Shown: piece after piece, positions 23,296 to 31,640 of the stretch
How the letters are laid out: each line of letters starts with the position of its first letter
Position numbering within the stretch: position 1 is the first letter of the stretch
Assembly: GCA_963798745.1 (NCBI GenBank)
Contig: CAWCUF010000003.1
Coordinates: 62,001 to 126,000, forward strand
DNA: 64,000 nt
Source of the DNA: Prado023 sp963798745
GTDB lineage: Bacteria > Actinomycetota > Actinomycetes > S36-B12 > CAIYMF01
Direction: 5' to 3'
The notes under the pieces: model-generated
Told to the model about the DNA's origin: nothing
Database searches by the model: none
Seen by the model: only the letters and a program-made list of their open reading frames with translations
Position numbers and translations under genes: made by a program

Positions 23296-25518
23296 TCAGA
23301 CGTCCTGTAGGTCGATATCGGCGGCGGAGAAGCCCTTCCAGCAGTAGATGTACCCGTCATCCTGCATCGACATCTCGGCCCGGTCGTAGTACGAGGACGT
23401 CAGGCGTTTGGTGGCCCCGTTGTACTGCCAGTCGGGGTGACCCGAGTTGTTCCACCACCAGAACCCGACGTATCCCCGACGCCCGGGTGCCGTGCCCACC
23501 GAGAGCCACCAGTCGTCCTCGGTCCCGTAGCACAACTCCTTGCCGTCGGTGCGCAGACGCAACTTGGTGGCACGGTCCCGATCCACGAGCCGAGCCCAGT
23601 TCTCGCCGTCCCGGCCGAGGTACCCCACCTTGCCCCGGTAGGACAGCCGGATGACGAAGTAGCTCTGGTCCTGGGAGACATGACCCATCCGGGGTGACAA
23701 GGAACCGAGCACGAGATCGTGCACCCCTTCGAACACCTTCAGCGCGTGGCCCCGCAGCGACGTGTTCCACGCCTGGAGCGGCAGCATCTCCCCTGACTCA
23801 CCCCTGGCCAGGGTCGGGAATCGACTCTGGATCTTGTCCCGCGTCAACGTGGTGGTGCCCTTCTGGAGCACGTCGAGGATCGACTGCTGGGACATGTGGG
23901 CGGTCTCGCTGGCGATCCCGACCCCGTCGCCGCCGTTGAGCATCGTGTTGTCGCCGAACAGTTGGTAGGGCGTCGCCCGGTCCCGCGAGGCGACGAACAC
24001 GCCGCTCCTGTTGAGGTCATCATGCAGTGCGAGCGGCGCTGACTGGGTGACCGAGTTGTTCAGGAAGGTCAGGTAGTTCTGGTACGCGGCATCTCGGGTG
24101 ATCCCGTGGGCGGCGTCGGCGAGCACCCCGGACATGTCCATCCGTGCCTCGCGGGTGCTCTGCTCCTGCGCTGTCTGCGGGTCACGCACACCCCCGGGAG
24201 CGGCTGGGTTGTACAGGCCCGCGCCGGCGATCGCCGGTTGGCGGGCGGCGGTCATCGTCTGGAGCTCCACCCAGTCGGGCACCTTCTCCAACCACCTCGG
24301 CGCGGCCCACTCCACGAACCACTGCATCACCTGGGTCTTGTTCACCAGATGCCCAGCGGCAAACGAGTCCTGCAGGAAGTGATCGGCGTAGCCGTGGAAG
24401 ATCCACGCCGCCCGTTGGGCCTGCGGATCGCCTGTCCGGTGGTACTCCTGCGCCTTGCTCAGCGCCAGGTCGTAGGACTGGGCCCAGCGGTACCACGAGT
24501 GCGGCGCGAAGTGGCACGCGTTGCGGGCCAGCAGCGGGGAGTAGGCATCGGTGTGCTGAAGGTGGGAATCGGCCGGGAGCCCGCTGGGCAGATCCCTGGT
24601 CAGGTCGTTGAGCCACAACGACTCCCAGATGTCGTTCATGGTCCCGTTGGACAGGTGCATGGCCACCGCACCCTCGAACTTGAGGAACGGCTCATCGATC
24701 CCCAGCAGCCGACGTGCGTTCGCGTAGCCCTCCTGGCGCACGGCCTGCAGGATCGGTCGAAGGACGTCGCGCGGCAGGTCATCCATCGCCTGCGCGTTGG
24801 CGAGGTAGTCCGGCAACGTGTTCAGCTCGCCGTAGGTCACCAGCAGCCCGCTGGCCTTCAGGGTCATCGTGCGGATCTCCGGGTACCGCCGGTTGATCAA
24901 CTCCTGGGTGACGGCGTCGGGGTGCTGCTGCCACATCTCGAGGTAGTCGCGCAGCGCGCTCAACAGCTCCGGGCGGTTCGCGGCCCGCTGCGCGATGCTG
25001 TTCAGGTCGGCCGAAGGCGCGTCCCCGAGCAACCGGTGCTCCCAGGAGGCGTGCCGCTGGATGACCATCGGTGCCCCCACGTGCCCGCGAGGCAGGCACT
25101 CCAGGACGCTGCCCACCTGCGCCGGCTGGCCGGCCAGCACCCGCCCGGCCGCTGCGTCGGCGCGGATCTCGGACTCCACGTCGGCCGTGGCCTGATCCAC
25201 CCACCCGTGCGCCTGCTCGATGGAATGGGTGATCTCGTGGGCCAGCAACCGCATCCCGGCCTCGGTCCCGGGATCGTAGGCTCCGGCGCGGAAGAACAGA
25301 TGGGCCCCAACCGCGAATGCGTCAGCCTGCATCGACCGTGCCAGGCGATCGGCCTGCAACGTGTCATGGATCTGGACCGCAGACAGGTCGATGTCGAAGC
25401 CGTCCTCCAGGCTGCGGCGCAGACCGACATCCAACGGTGTCCCCCCACTGCTGGACTCCGCCGTGATCGCCCCCGCGAGTCGGCTCGGGTACGACTGTGA
25501 CGAGTGATGCTGTGCCAT
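23296..25518 (-). CDS. eCIS-core (DUF4157) metalloprotease with phospholipase C-like region
   Basis: The 740-residue protein starts at an ATG preceded by AGGAGA. Residues 25-102 form the DUF4157 domain (eCIS core): GTPLDVGLRRSLEDGFDIDL, then a zinc-protease motif HEITH at 94-98. A helical region (about 150-500) includes HTDAYSPLLARNACHFAPHS and HGYADHFLQDSFAAGHL, the histidine pattern of zinc-dependent phospholipase C and S1/P1 nucleases. The last 120 residues are aromatic- and glycine-rich beta sequence (GKVGYLGRDGENWARLV, then GFWWWNNSGHPDWQYN), perhaps a lectin-like binding domain. DUF4157 proteins are typical cargo or associates of extracellular contractile injection systems. No such structural genes are in the window. 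No signal peptide is seen. Confidence 0.75.
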   Translation of the reverse strand: MAQHHSSQSYPSRLAGAITAESSSGGTPLDVGLRRSLEDGFDIDLSAVQIHDTLQADRLARSMQADAFAVGAHLFFRAGAYDPGTEAGMRLLAHEITHSIEQAHGWVDQATADVESEIRADAAAGRVLAGQPAQVGSVLECLPRGHVGAPMVIQRHASWEHRLLGDAPSADLNSIAQRAANRPELLSALRDYLEMWQQHPDAVTQELINRRYPEIRTMTLKASGLLVTYGELNTLPDYLANAQAMDDLPRDVLRPILQAVRQEGYANARRLLGIDEPFLKFEGAVAMHLSNGTMNDIWESLWLNDLTRDLPSGLPADSHLQHTDAYSPLLARNACHFAPHSWYRWAQSYDLALSKAQEYHRTGDPQAQRAAWIFHGYADHFLQDSFAAGHLVNKTQVMQWFVEWAAPRWLEKVPDWVELQTMTAARQPAIAGAGLYNPAAPGGVRDPQTAQEQSTREARMDMSGVLADAAHGITRDAAYQNYLTFLNNSVTQSAPLALHDDLNRSGVFVASRDRATPYQLFGDNTMLNGGDGVGIASETAHMSQQSILDVLQKGTTTLTRDKIQSRFPTLARGESGEMLPLQAWNTSLRGHALKVFEGVHDLVLGSLSPRMGHVSQDQSYFVIRLSYRGKVGYLGRDGENWARLVDRDRATKLRLRTDGKELCYGTEDDWWLSVGTAPGRRGYVGFWWWNNSGHPDWQYNGATKRLTSSYYDRAEMSMQDDGYIYCWKGFSAADIDLQDV

Positions 25519-25894
25519 GGCGGGTTCTCCTGCGATGGGTGTGGGCAAGGCAACGCTCATGGGCAGGGCCCCGAGGGGAGAACGCGACGACAGTGGCATC
25601 GGGCCACGGCGTCGCTCATCGGTGGGAGAACCAACATGGCGCCGACGTCCGGGATGGATCGCGGGTGGTGCCACCTGTGACGCGCACTGCTGCACCTGGG
25701 CACCTGGCCTCCTCCGGCGATGCCGAAGGCGTCACCGTGCCCTGAACGTAGGGGCTGGAGGATGAACCGTCAAGGAATTCGACGCAGCACTTCCGGGTGA
25801 CGAAGAACCGGGGGCGCAGTCGAGTGCGCACCGGCATCGCTGGCCGGCTGGGTCATCGGCGCTGCAGAGGACGCGGGGCGCTGGGGCGGTGCGG
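25519..25894. other. Gap between accessory and conserved regions
   Basis: The 376 bases hold the leader of the eCIS-core gene and no gene I can support. In-frame upstream codons of that gene (MPLSSRSP region) lack a ribosome-binding site. No repeat or attachment site was recognised. Confidence 0.4.
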
Positions 25895-26761
25895 TCAGCG
25901 GGTCTCGGTGATCTCCGGGCCGCGCTCGAACGGATCCAGGTCGGCGAACCGCTGATCGGAGTCGGCGCCCTCGACCTCGTCGCCGTCCGCGTCCATCGCC
26001 TCAGCGCCCTGACCCTGGTCGGTCGCGACGGGCTGTTCCGGCAGGCGCAGCGGCAGCGGGTCCTGGGGCGCCATCGCCTCCGTGCCGCGCACGACGATGG
26101 TCTGGCGCACCAACTGGTGCAACTGGTCCTCGGGGTCCGGTTGCGCCGCGGCCCGGCCGAGGAACACCGCGCGCAGCATCCAGCGCGGTCCGTCGATGCC
26201 GACGAAGCGCACGGGTTGCAGCACCTGCTTGCCCTCCGGGTTGCGGGCCGGCACGACCGCGCGCAACTCCGGGCCGAACGAGCCCGGCGCCTCGAGCACC
26301 TGTGCGTCAGCGGTCTCGTTGAGCTCGTTGAGCATCGTCGCGCGGATGTCGTCCCACAAGCCCTCTGACCGAGGGGCAGCGAAGACCTGCAACTGCACGG
26401 CCGCGTCATCGAGGACGCCGGTGATGGCGCGGACCACCTGGGTGTTGGGGTCGGCCTCGACCTGGACACCCACGCCCGGCAGACCGGGGATCCGCAGCGA
26501 CCCCAGGTCGAGTCGCACCAGGTCGGCGTCGGCCAGCTCGGCTTCGCTCTCGTCGAACGGGCCGCGTGACCGGTCGTAGCGCGGCAACGGCGTCGATTCG
26601 GCGGCCGCATCGTCAGCCGCGGCACGATTGCCGTTCTCATCCGCCGCGGCGGCGTTCTCGTTGCCGACCGACTCGTCCACAGACTCCTGCGCCCCGGCCA
26701 TCTCCTGCGCCTCGGCGGGGTCCGGCCCGGTGGACGTGGAGCGGCGGCGGAACAGGGCCAT
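25895..26761 (-). CDS. DUF3710 protein
   Basis: The 288-residue protein matches the actinobacterial DUF3710 family. It has an acidic, alanine-rich N-terminus, then RGPFDESEAELADADLVRLD, LGSLRIPGLPGVGVQVEADP and PVRFVGIDGPRWMLRAVFLG. Function is unknown. It is conserved next to dut in many actinobacteria. Start ATG gives MALFRRR, the usual family beginning. It lies 34 bases from dut on the same strand, downstream of it. Confidence 0.9.
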   Translation of the reverse strand: MALFRRRSTSTGPDPAEAQEMAGAQESVDESVGNENAAAADENGNRAAADDAAAESTPLPRYDRSRGPFDESEAELADADLVRLDLGSLRIPGLPGVGVQVEADPNTQVVRAITGVLDDAAVQLQVFAAPRSEGLWDDIRATMLNELNETADAQVLEAPGSFGPELRAVVPARNPEGKQVLQPVRFVGIDGPRWMLRAVFLGRAAAQPDPEDQLHQLVRQTIVVRGTEAMAPQDPLPLRLPEQPVATDQGQGAEAMDADGDEVEGADSDQRFADLDPFERGPEITETR

Positions 26762-26795
26762 CAGGAGCCTCCCAGCAGAGTGTCAGCGGTACAGG

Positions 26796-27242
26796 TTACC
26801 CCGCCCCATGCCCACCGGTGGATCCAAATCCACCGCCCCCCCGTGCGGAGCCGGGCAGCGCGTCGACCTCGTGGAAGCGCGCGCGGACCACTTCCTGGAT
26901 GACCAGTTGGGCGATCCGGTCCCCCCGATGGAACACCACCTCGGTGCGGGGATCGAGGTTGATGACACTGACCTGGATCTCGCCGCGGTAGCCGGCGTCG
27001 ACGGTCCCCGGGGCATTGACCAGCGCCACCCCGAACCGGGTCGCGAGGCCGCTGCGCGGATGCACGAACGCGGCGTACCCGTCGGGCAGCGCGAGGGCGA
27101 TCCCGGTGGGCAGCAGCACGCGCTCCCCGGGGGCCAGCGTGGCGTCCACGGTGGTGACCAGGTCCGCGCCGGCATCCCCGGGATACGCGTAGGCGGGGAT
27201 CGGCACCCCGGGGTCCAGCCGGGTGATCAGTACGTCGGTCAT
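26796..27242 (-). CDS. dut: dUTP diphosphatase
   Basis: The 148-residue enzyme hydrolyses dUTP to dUMP and diphosphate, keeping uracil out of DNA and supplying the dTMP precursor. All five trimeric dUTPase motifs are visible: PGDAGADLV (I), PRSGLATRFGVAL (II), NAPGTVDAGYRGEI (III), RGDRIAQLVIQEV (IV) and the glycine-rich GGGGFGSTGGHG (V). The ATG overlaps the stop of the upstream thioesterase gene (ATGA), so the two are translationally coupled. Confidence 0.97.
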   Translation of the reverse strand: MTDVLITRLDPGVPIPAYAYPGDAGADLVTTVDATLAPGERVLLPTGIALALPDGYAAFVHPRSGLATRFGVALVNAPGTVDAGYRGEIQVSVINLDPRTEVVFHRGDRIAQLVIQEVVRARFHEVDALPGSARGGGGFGSTGGHGAG

Positions 27243-27862
27243 GGGTTCATCTCCGCGGGAGGTCCGGCGTCCCCACCGGCGATCGCCGCCGAGACCTCCG
27301 CGGCCCGGCCGTGGGTGCGAAAGTGCCCGATCTCGACCTGGATGAACAGCGCCGAGGCGGTCACGGCCACCGGTCCGTCCGGGCCGAGCCGACCCACGGC
27401 CGCGGTGTAGACCTTGCGACCCTGCACGCCGGTGATCCGGGCCTGCAGGTCCAGCACCGAACCGACCGGCACCGGGCGGGCGAAGTTGGTCTCGAGCCGG
27501 GCCGTCACCGCCGGGCGCATCAGCAGCCAGTTCATGGCCCCGAGCACCTCGTCCACGGCAGCGGTCAGCAGCCCGCCGTGGGCCAGGCCCGGGGCGCCCT
27601 GATGGGTCGGACCGACCTCGAAGGAGGCCGAGAGGGTCAACCCCTCGCCCGCGAGCACCCGCATGTGCAGGCCGCACGGGTGCTCGGCACCGCAGCCGAA
27701 GCACTGCTGGTAGTGCGAGCCGATCTCGGTGCCGGGAGCGGCCGCGTCCGGGTGCCGCTCGGGCAGGATCGCCTCGGGCCCGGGGGTCGTCCCCGGACCG
27801 ATCGGCTCGGGCCGCTGATGGATGCTCGATGCGGAGGGCGCCACGATGCCGAGAGTAGCCAC
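27239..27862 (-). CDS. PaaI-family hotdog thioesterase
   Basis: The protein (up to 207 residues) carries a single hotdog domain from about residue 60. It has HYQQCFGCGAEHPCGLHM, GAPGLAHGGLLTAAVDEVLG (the HGG motif) and TNFARPVPVGSVL. Such enzymes hydrolyse acyl-CoA thioesters. The two cysteine pairs (CFGCG and HPCG) are usual in this actinobacterial subgroup. The start is uncertain: GTG at 27862 or 27844, neither with a clear ribosome-binding site. Divergent from the DUF3093 gene with about 40 bases between, which suggests leaderless mRNA at least on one side. Confidence 0.8.
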   Translation of the reverse strand: MATLGIVAPSASSIHQRPEPIGPGTTPGPEAILPERHPDAAAPGTEIGSHYQQCFGCGAEHPCGLHMRVLAGEGLTLSASFEVGPTHQGAPGLAHGGLLTAAVDEVLGAMNWLLMRPAVTARLETNFARPVPVGSVLDLQARITGVQGRKVYTAAVGRLGPDGPVAVTASALFIQVEIGHFRTHGRAAEVSAAIAGGDAGPPAEMNP

Positions 27863-27904
27863 CGCGGTCGACGGGTCTGGGGGCGGGGATGGCAGGGTGG
27901 GCGC

Positions 27905-28390
27905 GTGACCGAGCAGCAGGCTGTGGACGAGGCGGGCCCCTACTCCGAGCGGCTCTGGCCAGGAGCGGGGGCCTGGACCCTCGCGCTGGGCACCGTGGGC
28001 GCGTTGGCAATCGCGTACGGGGCCTCCTTGGGGTCGGCCGCCGGGTGGCTCGTGGCCGCCCTCGGAACAGTGATGGCAGTGGCGTTGATGGCCCGCGCCG
28101 CCGTGCGGATCGAAGTGGACGACCGCGGGCTGCGCGCTGGGCGGGCGTCCCTGGACTGGGCCGCGATGGGCCGGGTCGTGGCAGTCGACGGGGAGCATGC
28201 GCGACTGGCCCGAGGCCCGCAGGGCGACCCCAGCGCCTTCCTCATCCTGCGCCCGGGTGTCGGTCCCGGCGCCGTGGTCGTGGAGATCACCGACCCGCAG
28301 GACCCGCACCACACCTGGCTGGTGGCCTCGCGGAACCCGGATCGGTTGGCGCGCGTGATCGACGCCACCCGTGACAGGCTGAGCCCATGA
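27905..28390 (+). CDS. DUF3093 membrane protein
   Basis: The 161-residue protein matches DUF3093: an N-terminal YSERLWPGAGAW, two close membrane helices (about 20-62) and a PH-like C-terminal part (IEVDDRGLRAGRASLDWAAM, ending HTWLVASRNPDRLARVID). The GTG at 27905 was chosen as the start before TEQQAVDEAGP. The role is unknown, but the gene is conserved beside dut in actinobacteria. Its stop overlaps the ATG of the DUF4235 gene. Confidence 0.88.
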   Translation: MTEQQAVDEAGPYSERLWPGAGAWTLALGTVGALAIAYGASLGSAAGWLVAALGTVMAVALMARAAVRIEVDDRGLRAGRASLDWAAMGRVVAVDGEHARLARGPQGDPSAFLILRPGVGPGAVVVEITDPQDPHHTWLVASRNPDRLARVIDATRDRLSP

Positions 28391-28641
28391 GAAGCGCCTC
28401 CGAGAACGACACGCGTCCCCCGATGCTCACGGCCGCCGCGCCGGCGATCTCCCTGGGTGCGGCGTGGGCTGCGCGCAAGGGCCTGGCCAAGGCCTACGAG
28501 GCCCGGACGGGCCACCCGGCCCCCCTCGTCGCGCGCAGCGACGCGTCCATCACCCGGCGGATCCTGTGGGCCGCCGCCATGGCGGCCTCGGTTGCCCTGA
28601 TCGAGATCGTCATCTGGAAGCTGCTCGACCCGGACGACTGA
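28387..28641 (+). CDS. DUF4235 membrane protein
   Basis: This 84-residue protein has the DUF4235 pattern: a first hydrophobic segment with AISLGAAWAARKGLAKAYEA and a second helix ILWAAAMAASVALIEIVIWK. It starts with an ATG overlapping the DUF3093 stop (ATGA), so it is the second gene of a two-gene unit. Function unknown. Confidence 0.8.
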   Translation: MRSASENDTRPPMLTAAAPAISLGAAWAARKGLAKAYEARTGHPAPLVARSDASITRRILWAAAMAASVALIEIVIWKLLDPDD

Positions 28642-28716
28642 TCAGCAGCACCGACCCATAGCCGGAACGCCGAGAGGCACTGCGCCCGCCCCGAGGTCCG
28701 CGCGCGCCCAGGGGGA

Positions 28717-29019
28717 TCAGGCTGCGCACTCCCGGCAGATCGGCATCCCGTCGCGCTCACCGGCCAGTTGGCTGCGGTGATGCACCAGGAAACAGCGCCC
28801 ACAGGTGAACTCGTCGGCCTGGCGCGGCAGGACCCGCACGCTCAGGCTCTCGTCGGAGAGGTCGGCGCCCGGCAGCTCGAGGTTCTCGGCCAGCTCCGTC
28901 TCATCGACGTCCACGGTGGAGGCAGCCTTGTCGACCCGGCGGGCCTTCAACTCCTCGATGCTGTCCTCGGCGAGGCTGTCGTCCTCGGTCTTGCGCGGGG
29001 CGTCGTAGTCGGTGGCCAT
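28717..29019 (-). CDS. DUF4193 zinc-ribbon-like protein
   Basis: The 100-residue acidic protein matches DUF4193: start MATDYDAPRKTEDDSLAEDS, a middle LKARRVDKAAS and a C-terminal four-cysteine motif, CGRC then CREC, that can bind zinc. This family is confined to actinobacteria and its function is unknown. It is convergent with DUF4235, with 75 bases between that show no clear terminator. Confidence 0.92.
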   Translation of the reverse strand: MATDYDAPRKTEDDSLAEDSIEELKARRVDKAASTVDVDETELAENLELPGADLSDESLSVRVLPRQADEFTCGRCFLVHHRSQLAGERDGMPICRECAA

Positions 29020-29168
29020 TGCGGTTTTCTCCCCCCAGGTTGGGATCGGCGTCGGAACGGTACAACATCACGGGGGTCTGCTCTATGCCCACGTCGCCCG
29101 GGCATTGTGCACCATGATGGTTCCCGGAGCAGCACGACACGGCCTGCGGGCCCGACGAGGAGGAACAG

Positions 29169-29687
29169 ATGGCCCTGTACGCGATCGGGGATCGCACTCC
29201 AACCGTCCATCCCACCGCCTTCATCCACCCGGAGGCGGTGCTGATCGGCGACGTCACGGTGGGGCCTGAGTCGTCCGTGTGGCCCACTGCCGTGCTGCGC
29301 GGGGACTCCGGGCGGGTCGTGATCGGAGCCCGGACGTCGGTCCAGGATGGCACCGTGATCCACTGCACCTCCGAGCTGGACACCGTCGTCGGGGACCGCT
29401 GTGTGATTGGTCACAGGGTCCACCTCGAGGCGTGCACCATCGAGGACGACAGCCTCGTGGGCTCCGGTGCGGTCGTGCTGCATCGGGCCCTCGTGCGCCG
29501 CGGTGCGTTCGTGGCCGCCGCCGCCCTGGTCGCGCCGGGCACTGAGGTACCCAGCGGGGCACTGGCCCGGGGCGTGCCGGCGAAGATCGTGGCCGATGCG
29601 GCCCGCGCGGACATGATCGAGGCCTCGGTGGCCAGCTACGTGGCCAACGCGCACTGGTACAACGCGGAGTTGCGCCGGATCGGCTGA
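29169..29687 (+). CDS. Gamma-carbonic-anhydrase-like hexapeptide-repeat protein
   Basis: The 172-residue protein is a left-handed beta-helix: repeated hexapeptides such as IGDVTV, VVIGAR, VVGDRC and LVGSGA. Metal-ligand histidines appear in GTVIHC and CVIGHRVHLEAC, at the spacing of gamma-class carbonic anhydrases (CamH/YrdA group). It is a likely trimer with metal between subunits, though many relatives have no proven carbonic anhydrase activity. AGGAGGAAC precedes the ATG. It stands alone, divergent from DUF4193. Confidence 0.88.
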   Translation: MALYAIGDRTPTVHPTAFIHPEAVLIGDVTVGPESSVWPTAVLRGDSGRVVIGARTSVQDGTVIHCTSELDTVVGDRCVIGHRVHLEACTIEDDSLVGSGAVVLHRALVRRGAFVAAAALVAPGTEVPSGALARGVPAKIVADAARADMIEASVASYVANAHWYNAELRRIG

Positions 29688-29694
29688 ACGCGTC

Positions 29695-29735
29695 GTGCAC
29701 ACTACTTGTGCACACTTTCTTTGCACGCGTAGGAT
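29695..29735 (+). promoter_or_regulatory. Promoter and repeated GTGCACAC operator of the ArsR-type regulator
   Basis: GTGCACAC occurs at 29695-29702 and again at 29709-29716, with TTGCAC at 29721-29726. Within it TTGTGC (29706-29711) and TAGGAT (29730-29735) form a -35/-10 pair with an 18-base spacer. The ATG at 29742 is only six bases from the -10 box, so the mRNA is probably leaderless. The repeats overlap the -35 box, a position for repression by the encoded regulator. Confidence 0.6.
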
Positions 29736-29741
29736 GGCCGC

Positions 29742-30335
29742 ATGCCCACCGACGACGACAGCGAAGTCACCGGCCTGCGCCTGGACGCTGCCGCACTGCG
29801 CGTGCTGGCCCATCCGCTGCGATCCCGCCTGCTCAGCGCGCTGCGGATCAGCGGACCGGCCACCGCCACCGAACTCGCGGCGCGGCTGCGCACCAACTCC
29901 GGGGCGACCTCCTACCACCTGCGCAAGCTCGAGTCCGTCGGGCTGGTGGCCGACACCGGGCAGGGGGCAGGCAAGGCGAGGCTCTGGCGAGCGGCGACCG
30001 ACACCCACCAGTGGTCGGTGAGCGACTTCGTCGGCGACGAGGAATCGCAGACCGCGCTGAACTGGCTGGTTCGTGACTACCTGCACGCGCTGAGCTGGAG
30101 GTTCGGGGCCTGGCTCGACGTGGAGGAGTCCTGGCCGGTCGCCTGGCGGGACGTGCTGGGGCTCAGCGATACCGCACTTCTCGCCACCCCCGAGCAGGTC
30201 GCGCAGCTGCAGGACGAGCTGGCCGCGCTGCTGGCCCGCTACCGGCGGGTCGGTGAGGGCCGCCCGGACGCCCGGCGGATCATCCTCCACCACGTGCTGC
30301 ATCCGCTGGACCTCGACGACGTGCCCGAGGGGTGA
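29742..30335 (+). CDS. ArsR-type winged-helix regulator
   Basis: The 197-residue protein starts with a winged helix (residues 13-90): RVLAHPLRSRLLSALRISGP, TATELAARLRTNSGATSYHL and RKLESVGLV, the HTH_20 type. A C-terminal helical region of about 100 residues (LNWLVRDYLHALSWRFGAWL) would sense a ligand or dimerise. There are no paired metal-binding cysteines. The stop overlaps the GTG of the MFS gene, so it probably controls its own operon with the exporter. Confidence 0.88.
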   Translation: MPTDDDSEVTGLRLDAAALRVLAHPLRSRLLSALRISGPATATELAARLRTNSGATSYHLRKLESVGLVADTGQGAGKARLWRAATDTHQWSVSDFVGDEESQTALNWLVRDYLHALSWRFGAWLDVEESWPVAWRDVLGLSDTALLATPEQVAQLQDELAALLARYRRVGEGRPDARRIILHHVLHPLDLDDVPEG

Positions 30336-31639
30336 CCGCTGTGCCCACCAAGTCCGCGCCCGCCCAGCCCGTGAGCGCCTCCGCTGCGCGGCGCAGCCTT
30401 CTGGTGCTCTCGTTCACCCGTTGGTTCCCCGTCGGCCTGGCCATCCCCGTGACGACCCTGTTGGCGTTGGAGCGCGGCATGAGCCTGGCCCAGCTCGGCG
30501 TGATCATCTCGATGCAGGGATTCGTGGTGCTGGGTCTGGAGCTGCCCACCGGCGGGTTCGCCGATGCCCTGGGCCGACGACCGGTCCTGATCGCCGCGGC
30601 CACTGTGGCCCTGATCTCGGGGCTGATCTACATCACTGCGCACACCTTCGGGGCATTCATCGTCGCCCTGTTGCTGCAGGGCGTCTTCCGCGCTCTTGAT
30701 TCCGGGCCCCTGGAGGCGTGGTACGTCGACACCGCCCACGCCGATGATCCCGACGTCCACGTCGAGAGCACGCTGGCCAGCGCCGGCACCGTGCTCGGGG
30801 TGGCCATCGCCGCGGGTGCGCTGCTCTCCGGCGCGCTGATCGTGTGGGCACCGATCCCGGCATTGACCGCCTTGGAGCTGCCGTACTGGGTGGCACTGGC
30901 GTTCCTGGTCGTGAACCTCGTCGCGGTGGCGGTGCTGGTCCGCGAGGATCGCACCCATGTGGACTCGACCGGACTGCGCCGGGCGCTGCGCTCGGCTCGG
31001 GCGGCACCGGGGGTCATCGCCGACGGGTTGCGCCTGCTCGGCACCGCCCCGGTGCTGCGCGCCCTGGTGCTGGTCGAGGTGTTCTGGTCGGTGGGGATGA
31101 TCGCGTTCGAGACGTTCATGCCGGTGCGGCTGGCCGAACTCGTCGGCAGCCAGGCCGGGGCCGGGGCCATCATGGGTCCGCTGTCGGCGGGTGCGTGGAT
31201 GCTGTTCGCGCTGGGCTCCACGTTGGCGGGCCTGGCCAGCCGCCGACTCGGGGTCGGTCCGACCGCCCTGCTCGCCCGGGTGCTCAACGGTGCGTTCGTC
31301 GTGGTCATGGGCCTGATGACCGGGCCGGTGGGGCTGATCACCGCCTTCCTGTTCACCTACACCCTGCACGGCGCGGCGGGGCCGATGCACCAGACCCTGC
31401 TGCACCGCCAGGCGCAGGCCAGCAACCGCACGACCGTGCTGTCGATGAACTCGATGGTGGCCGGCGCCTCCTACAGCCTGGGCCTGCTCGCGCTCGGGGT
31501 GTTCGCCGAGTGGAGCAGCACCGCGCTGGCCATGATCGTCGCCGGTGCGTTCAGCATCCTCGGAGCCGCGTTCTACCTGCCGGCGATCCGCCAGGAGCGC
31601 GAACTTGCCGTACCGGGCGGCAGCCCCGAGCCCACCTGA
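30332..31639 (+). CDS. MFS transporter
   Basis: The 435-residue protein has twelve hydrophobic segments and the MFS loop-2/3 motif GGFADALGRRPVL (residues about 73-85). It lacks any fused domain. The GTG overlaps the regulator stop (GTGA). A regulator plus MFS pair suggests an inducible exporter of a toxic small molecule. The substrate is unknown. It ends one base before the convergent kinase-like gene, so the two transcripts meet here. Confidence 0.9.
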   Translation: MTAVPTKSAPAQPVSASAARRSLLVLSFTRWFPVGLAIPVTTLLALERGMSLAQLGVIISMQGFVVLGLELPTGGFADALGRRPVLIAAATVALISGLIYITAHTFGAFIVALLLQGVFRALDSGPLEAWYVDTAHADDPDVHVESTLASAGTVLGVAIAAGALLSGALIVWAPIPALTALELPYWVALAFLVVNLVAVAVLVREDRTHVDSTGLRRALRSARAAPGVIADGLRLLGTAPVLRALVLVEVFWSVGMIAFETFMPVRLAELVGSQAGAGAIMGPLSAGAWMLFALGSTLAGLASRRLGVGPTALLARVLNGAFVVVMGLMTGPVGLITAFLFTYTLHGAAGPMHQTLLHRQAQASNRTTVLSMNSMVAGASYSLGLLALGVFAEWSSTALAMIVAGAFSILGAAFYLPAIRQERELAVPGGSPEPT

Positions 31640-31640
31640 G

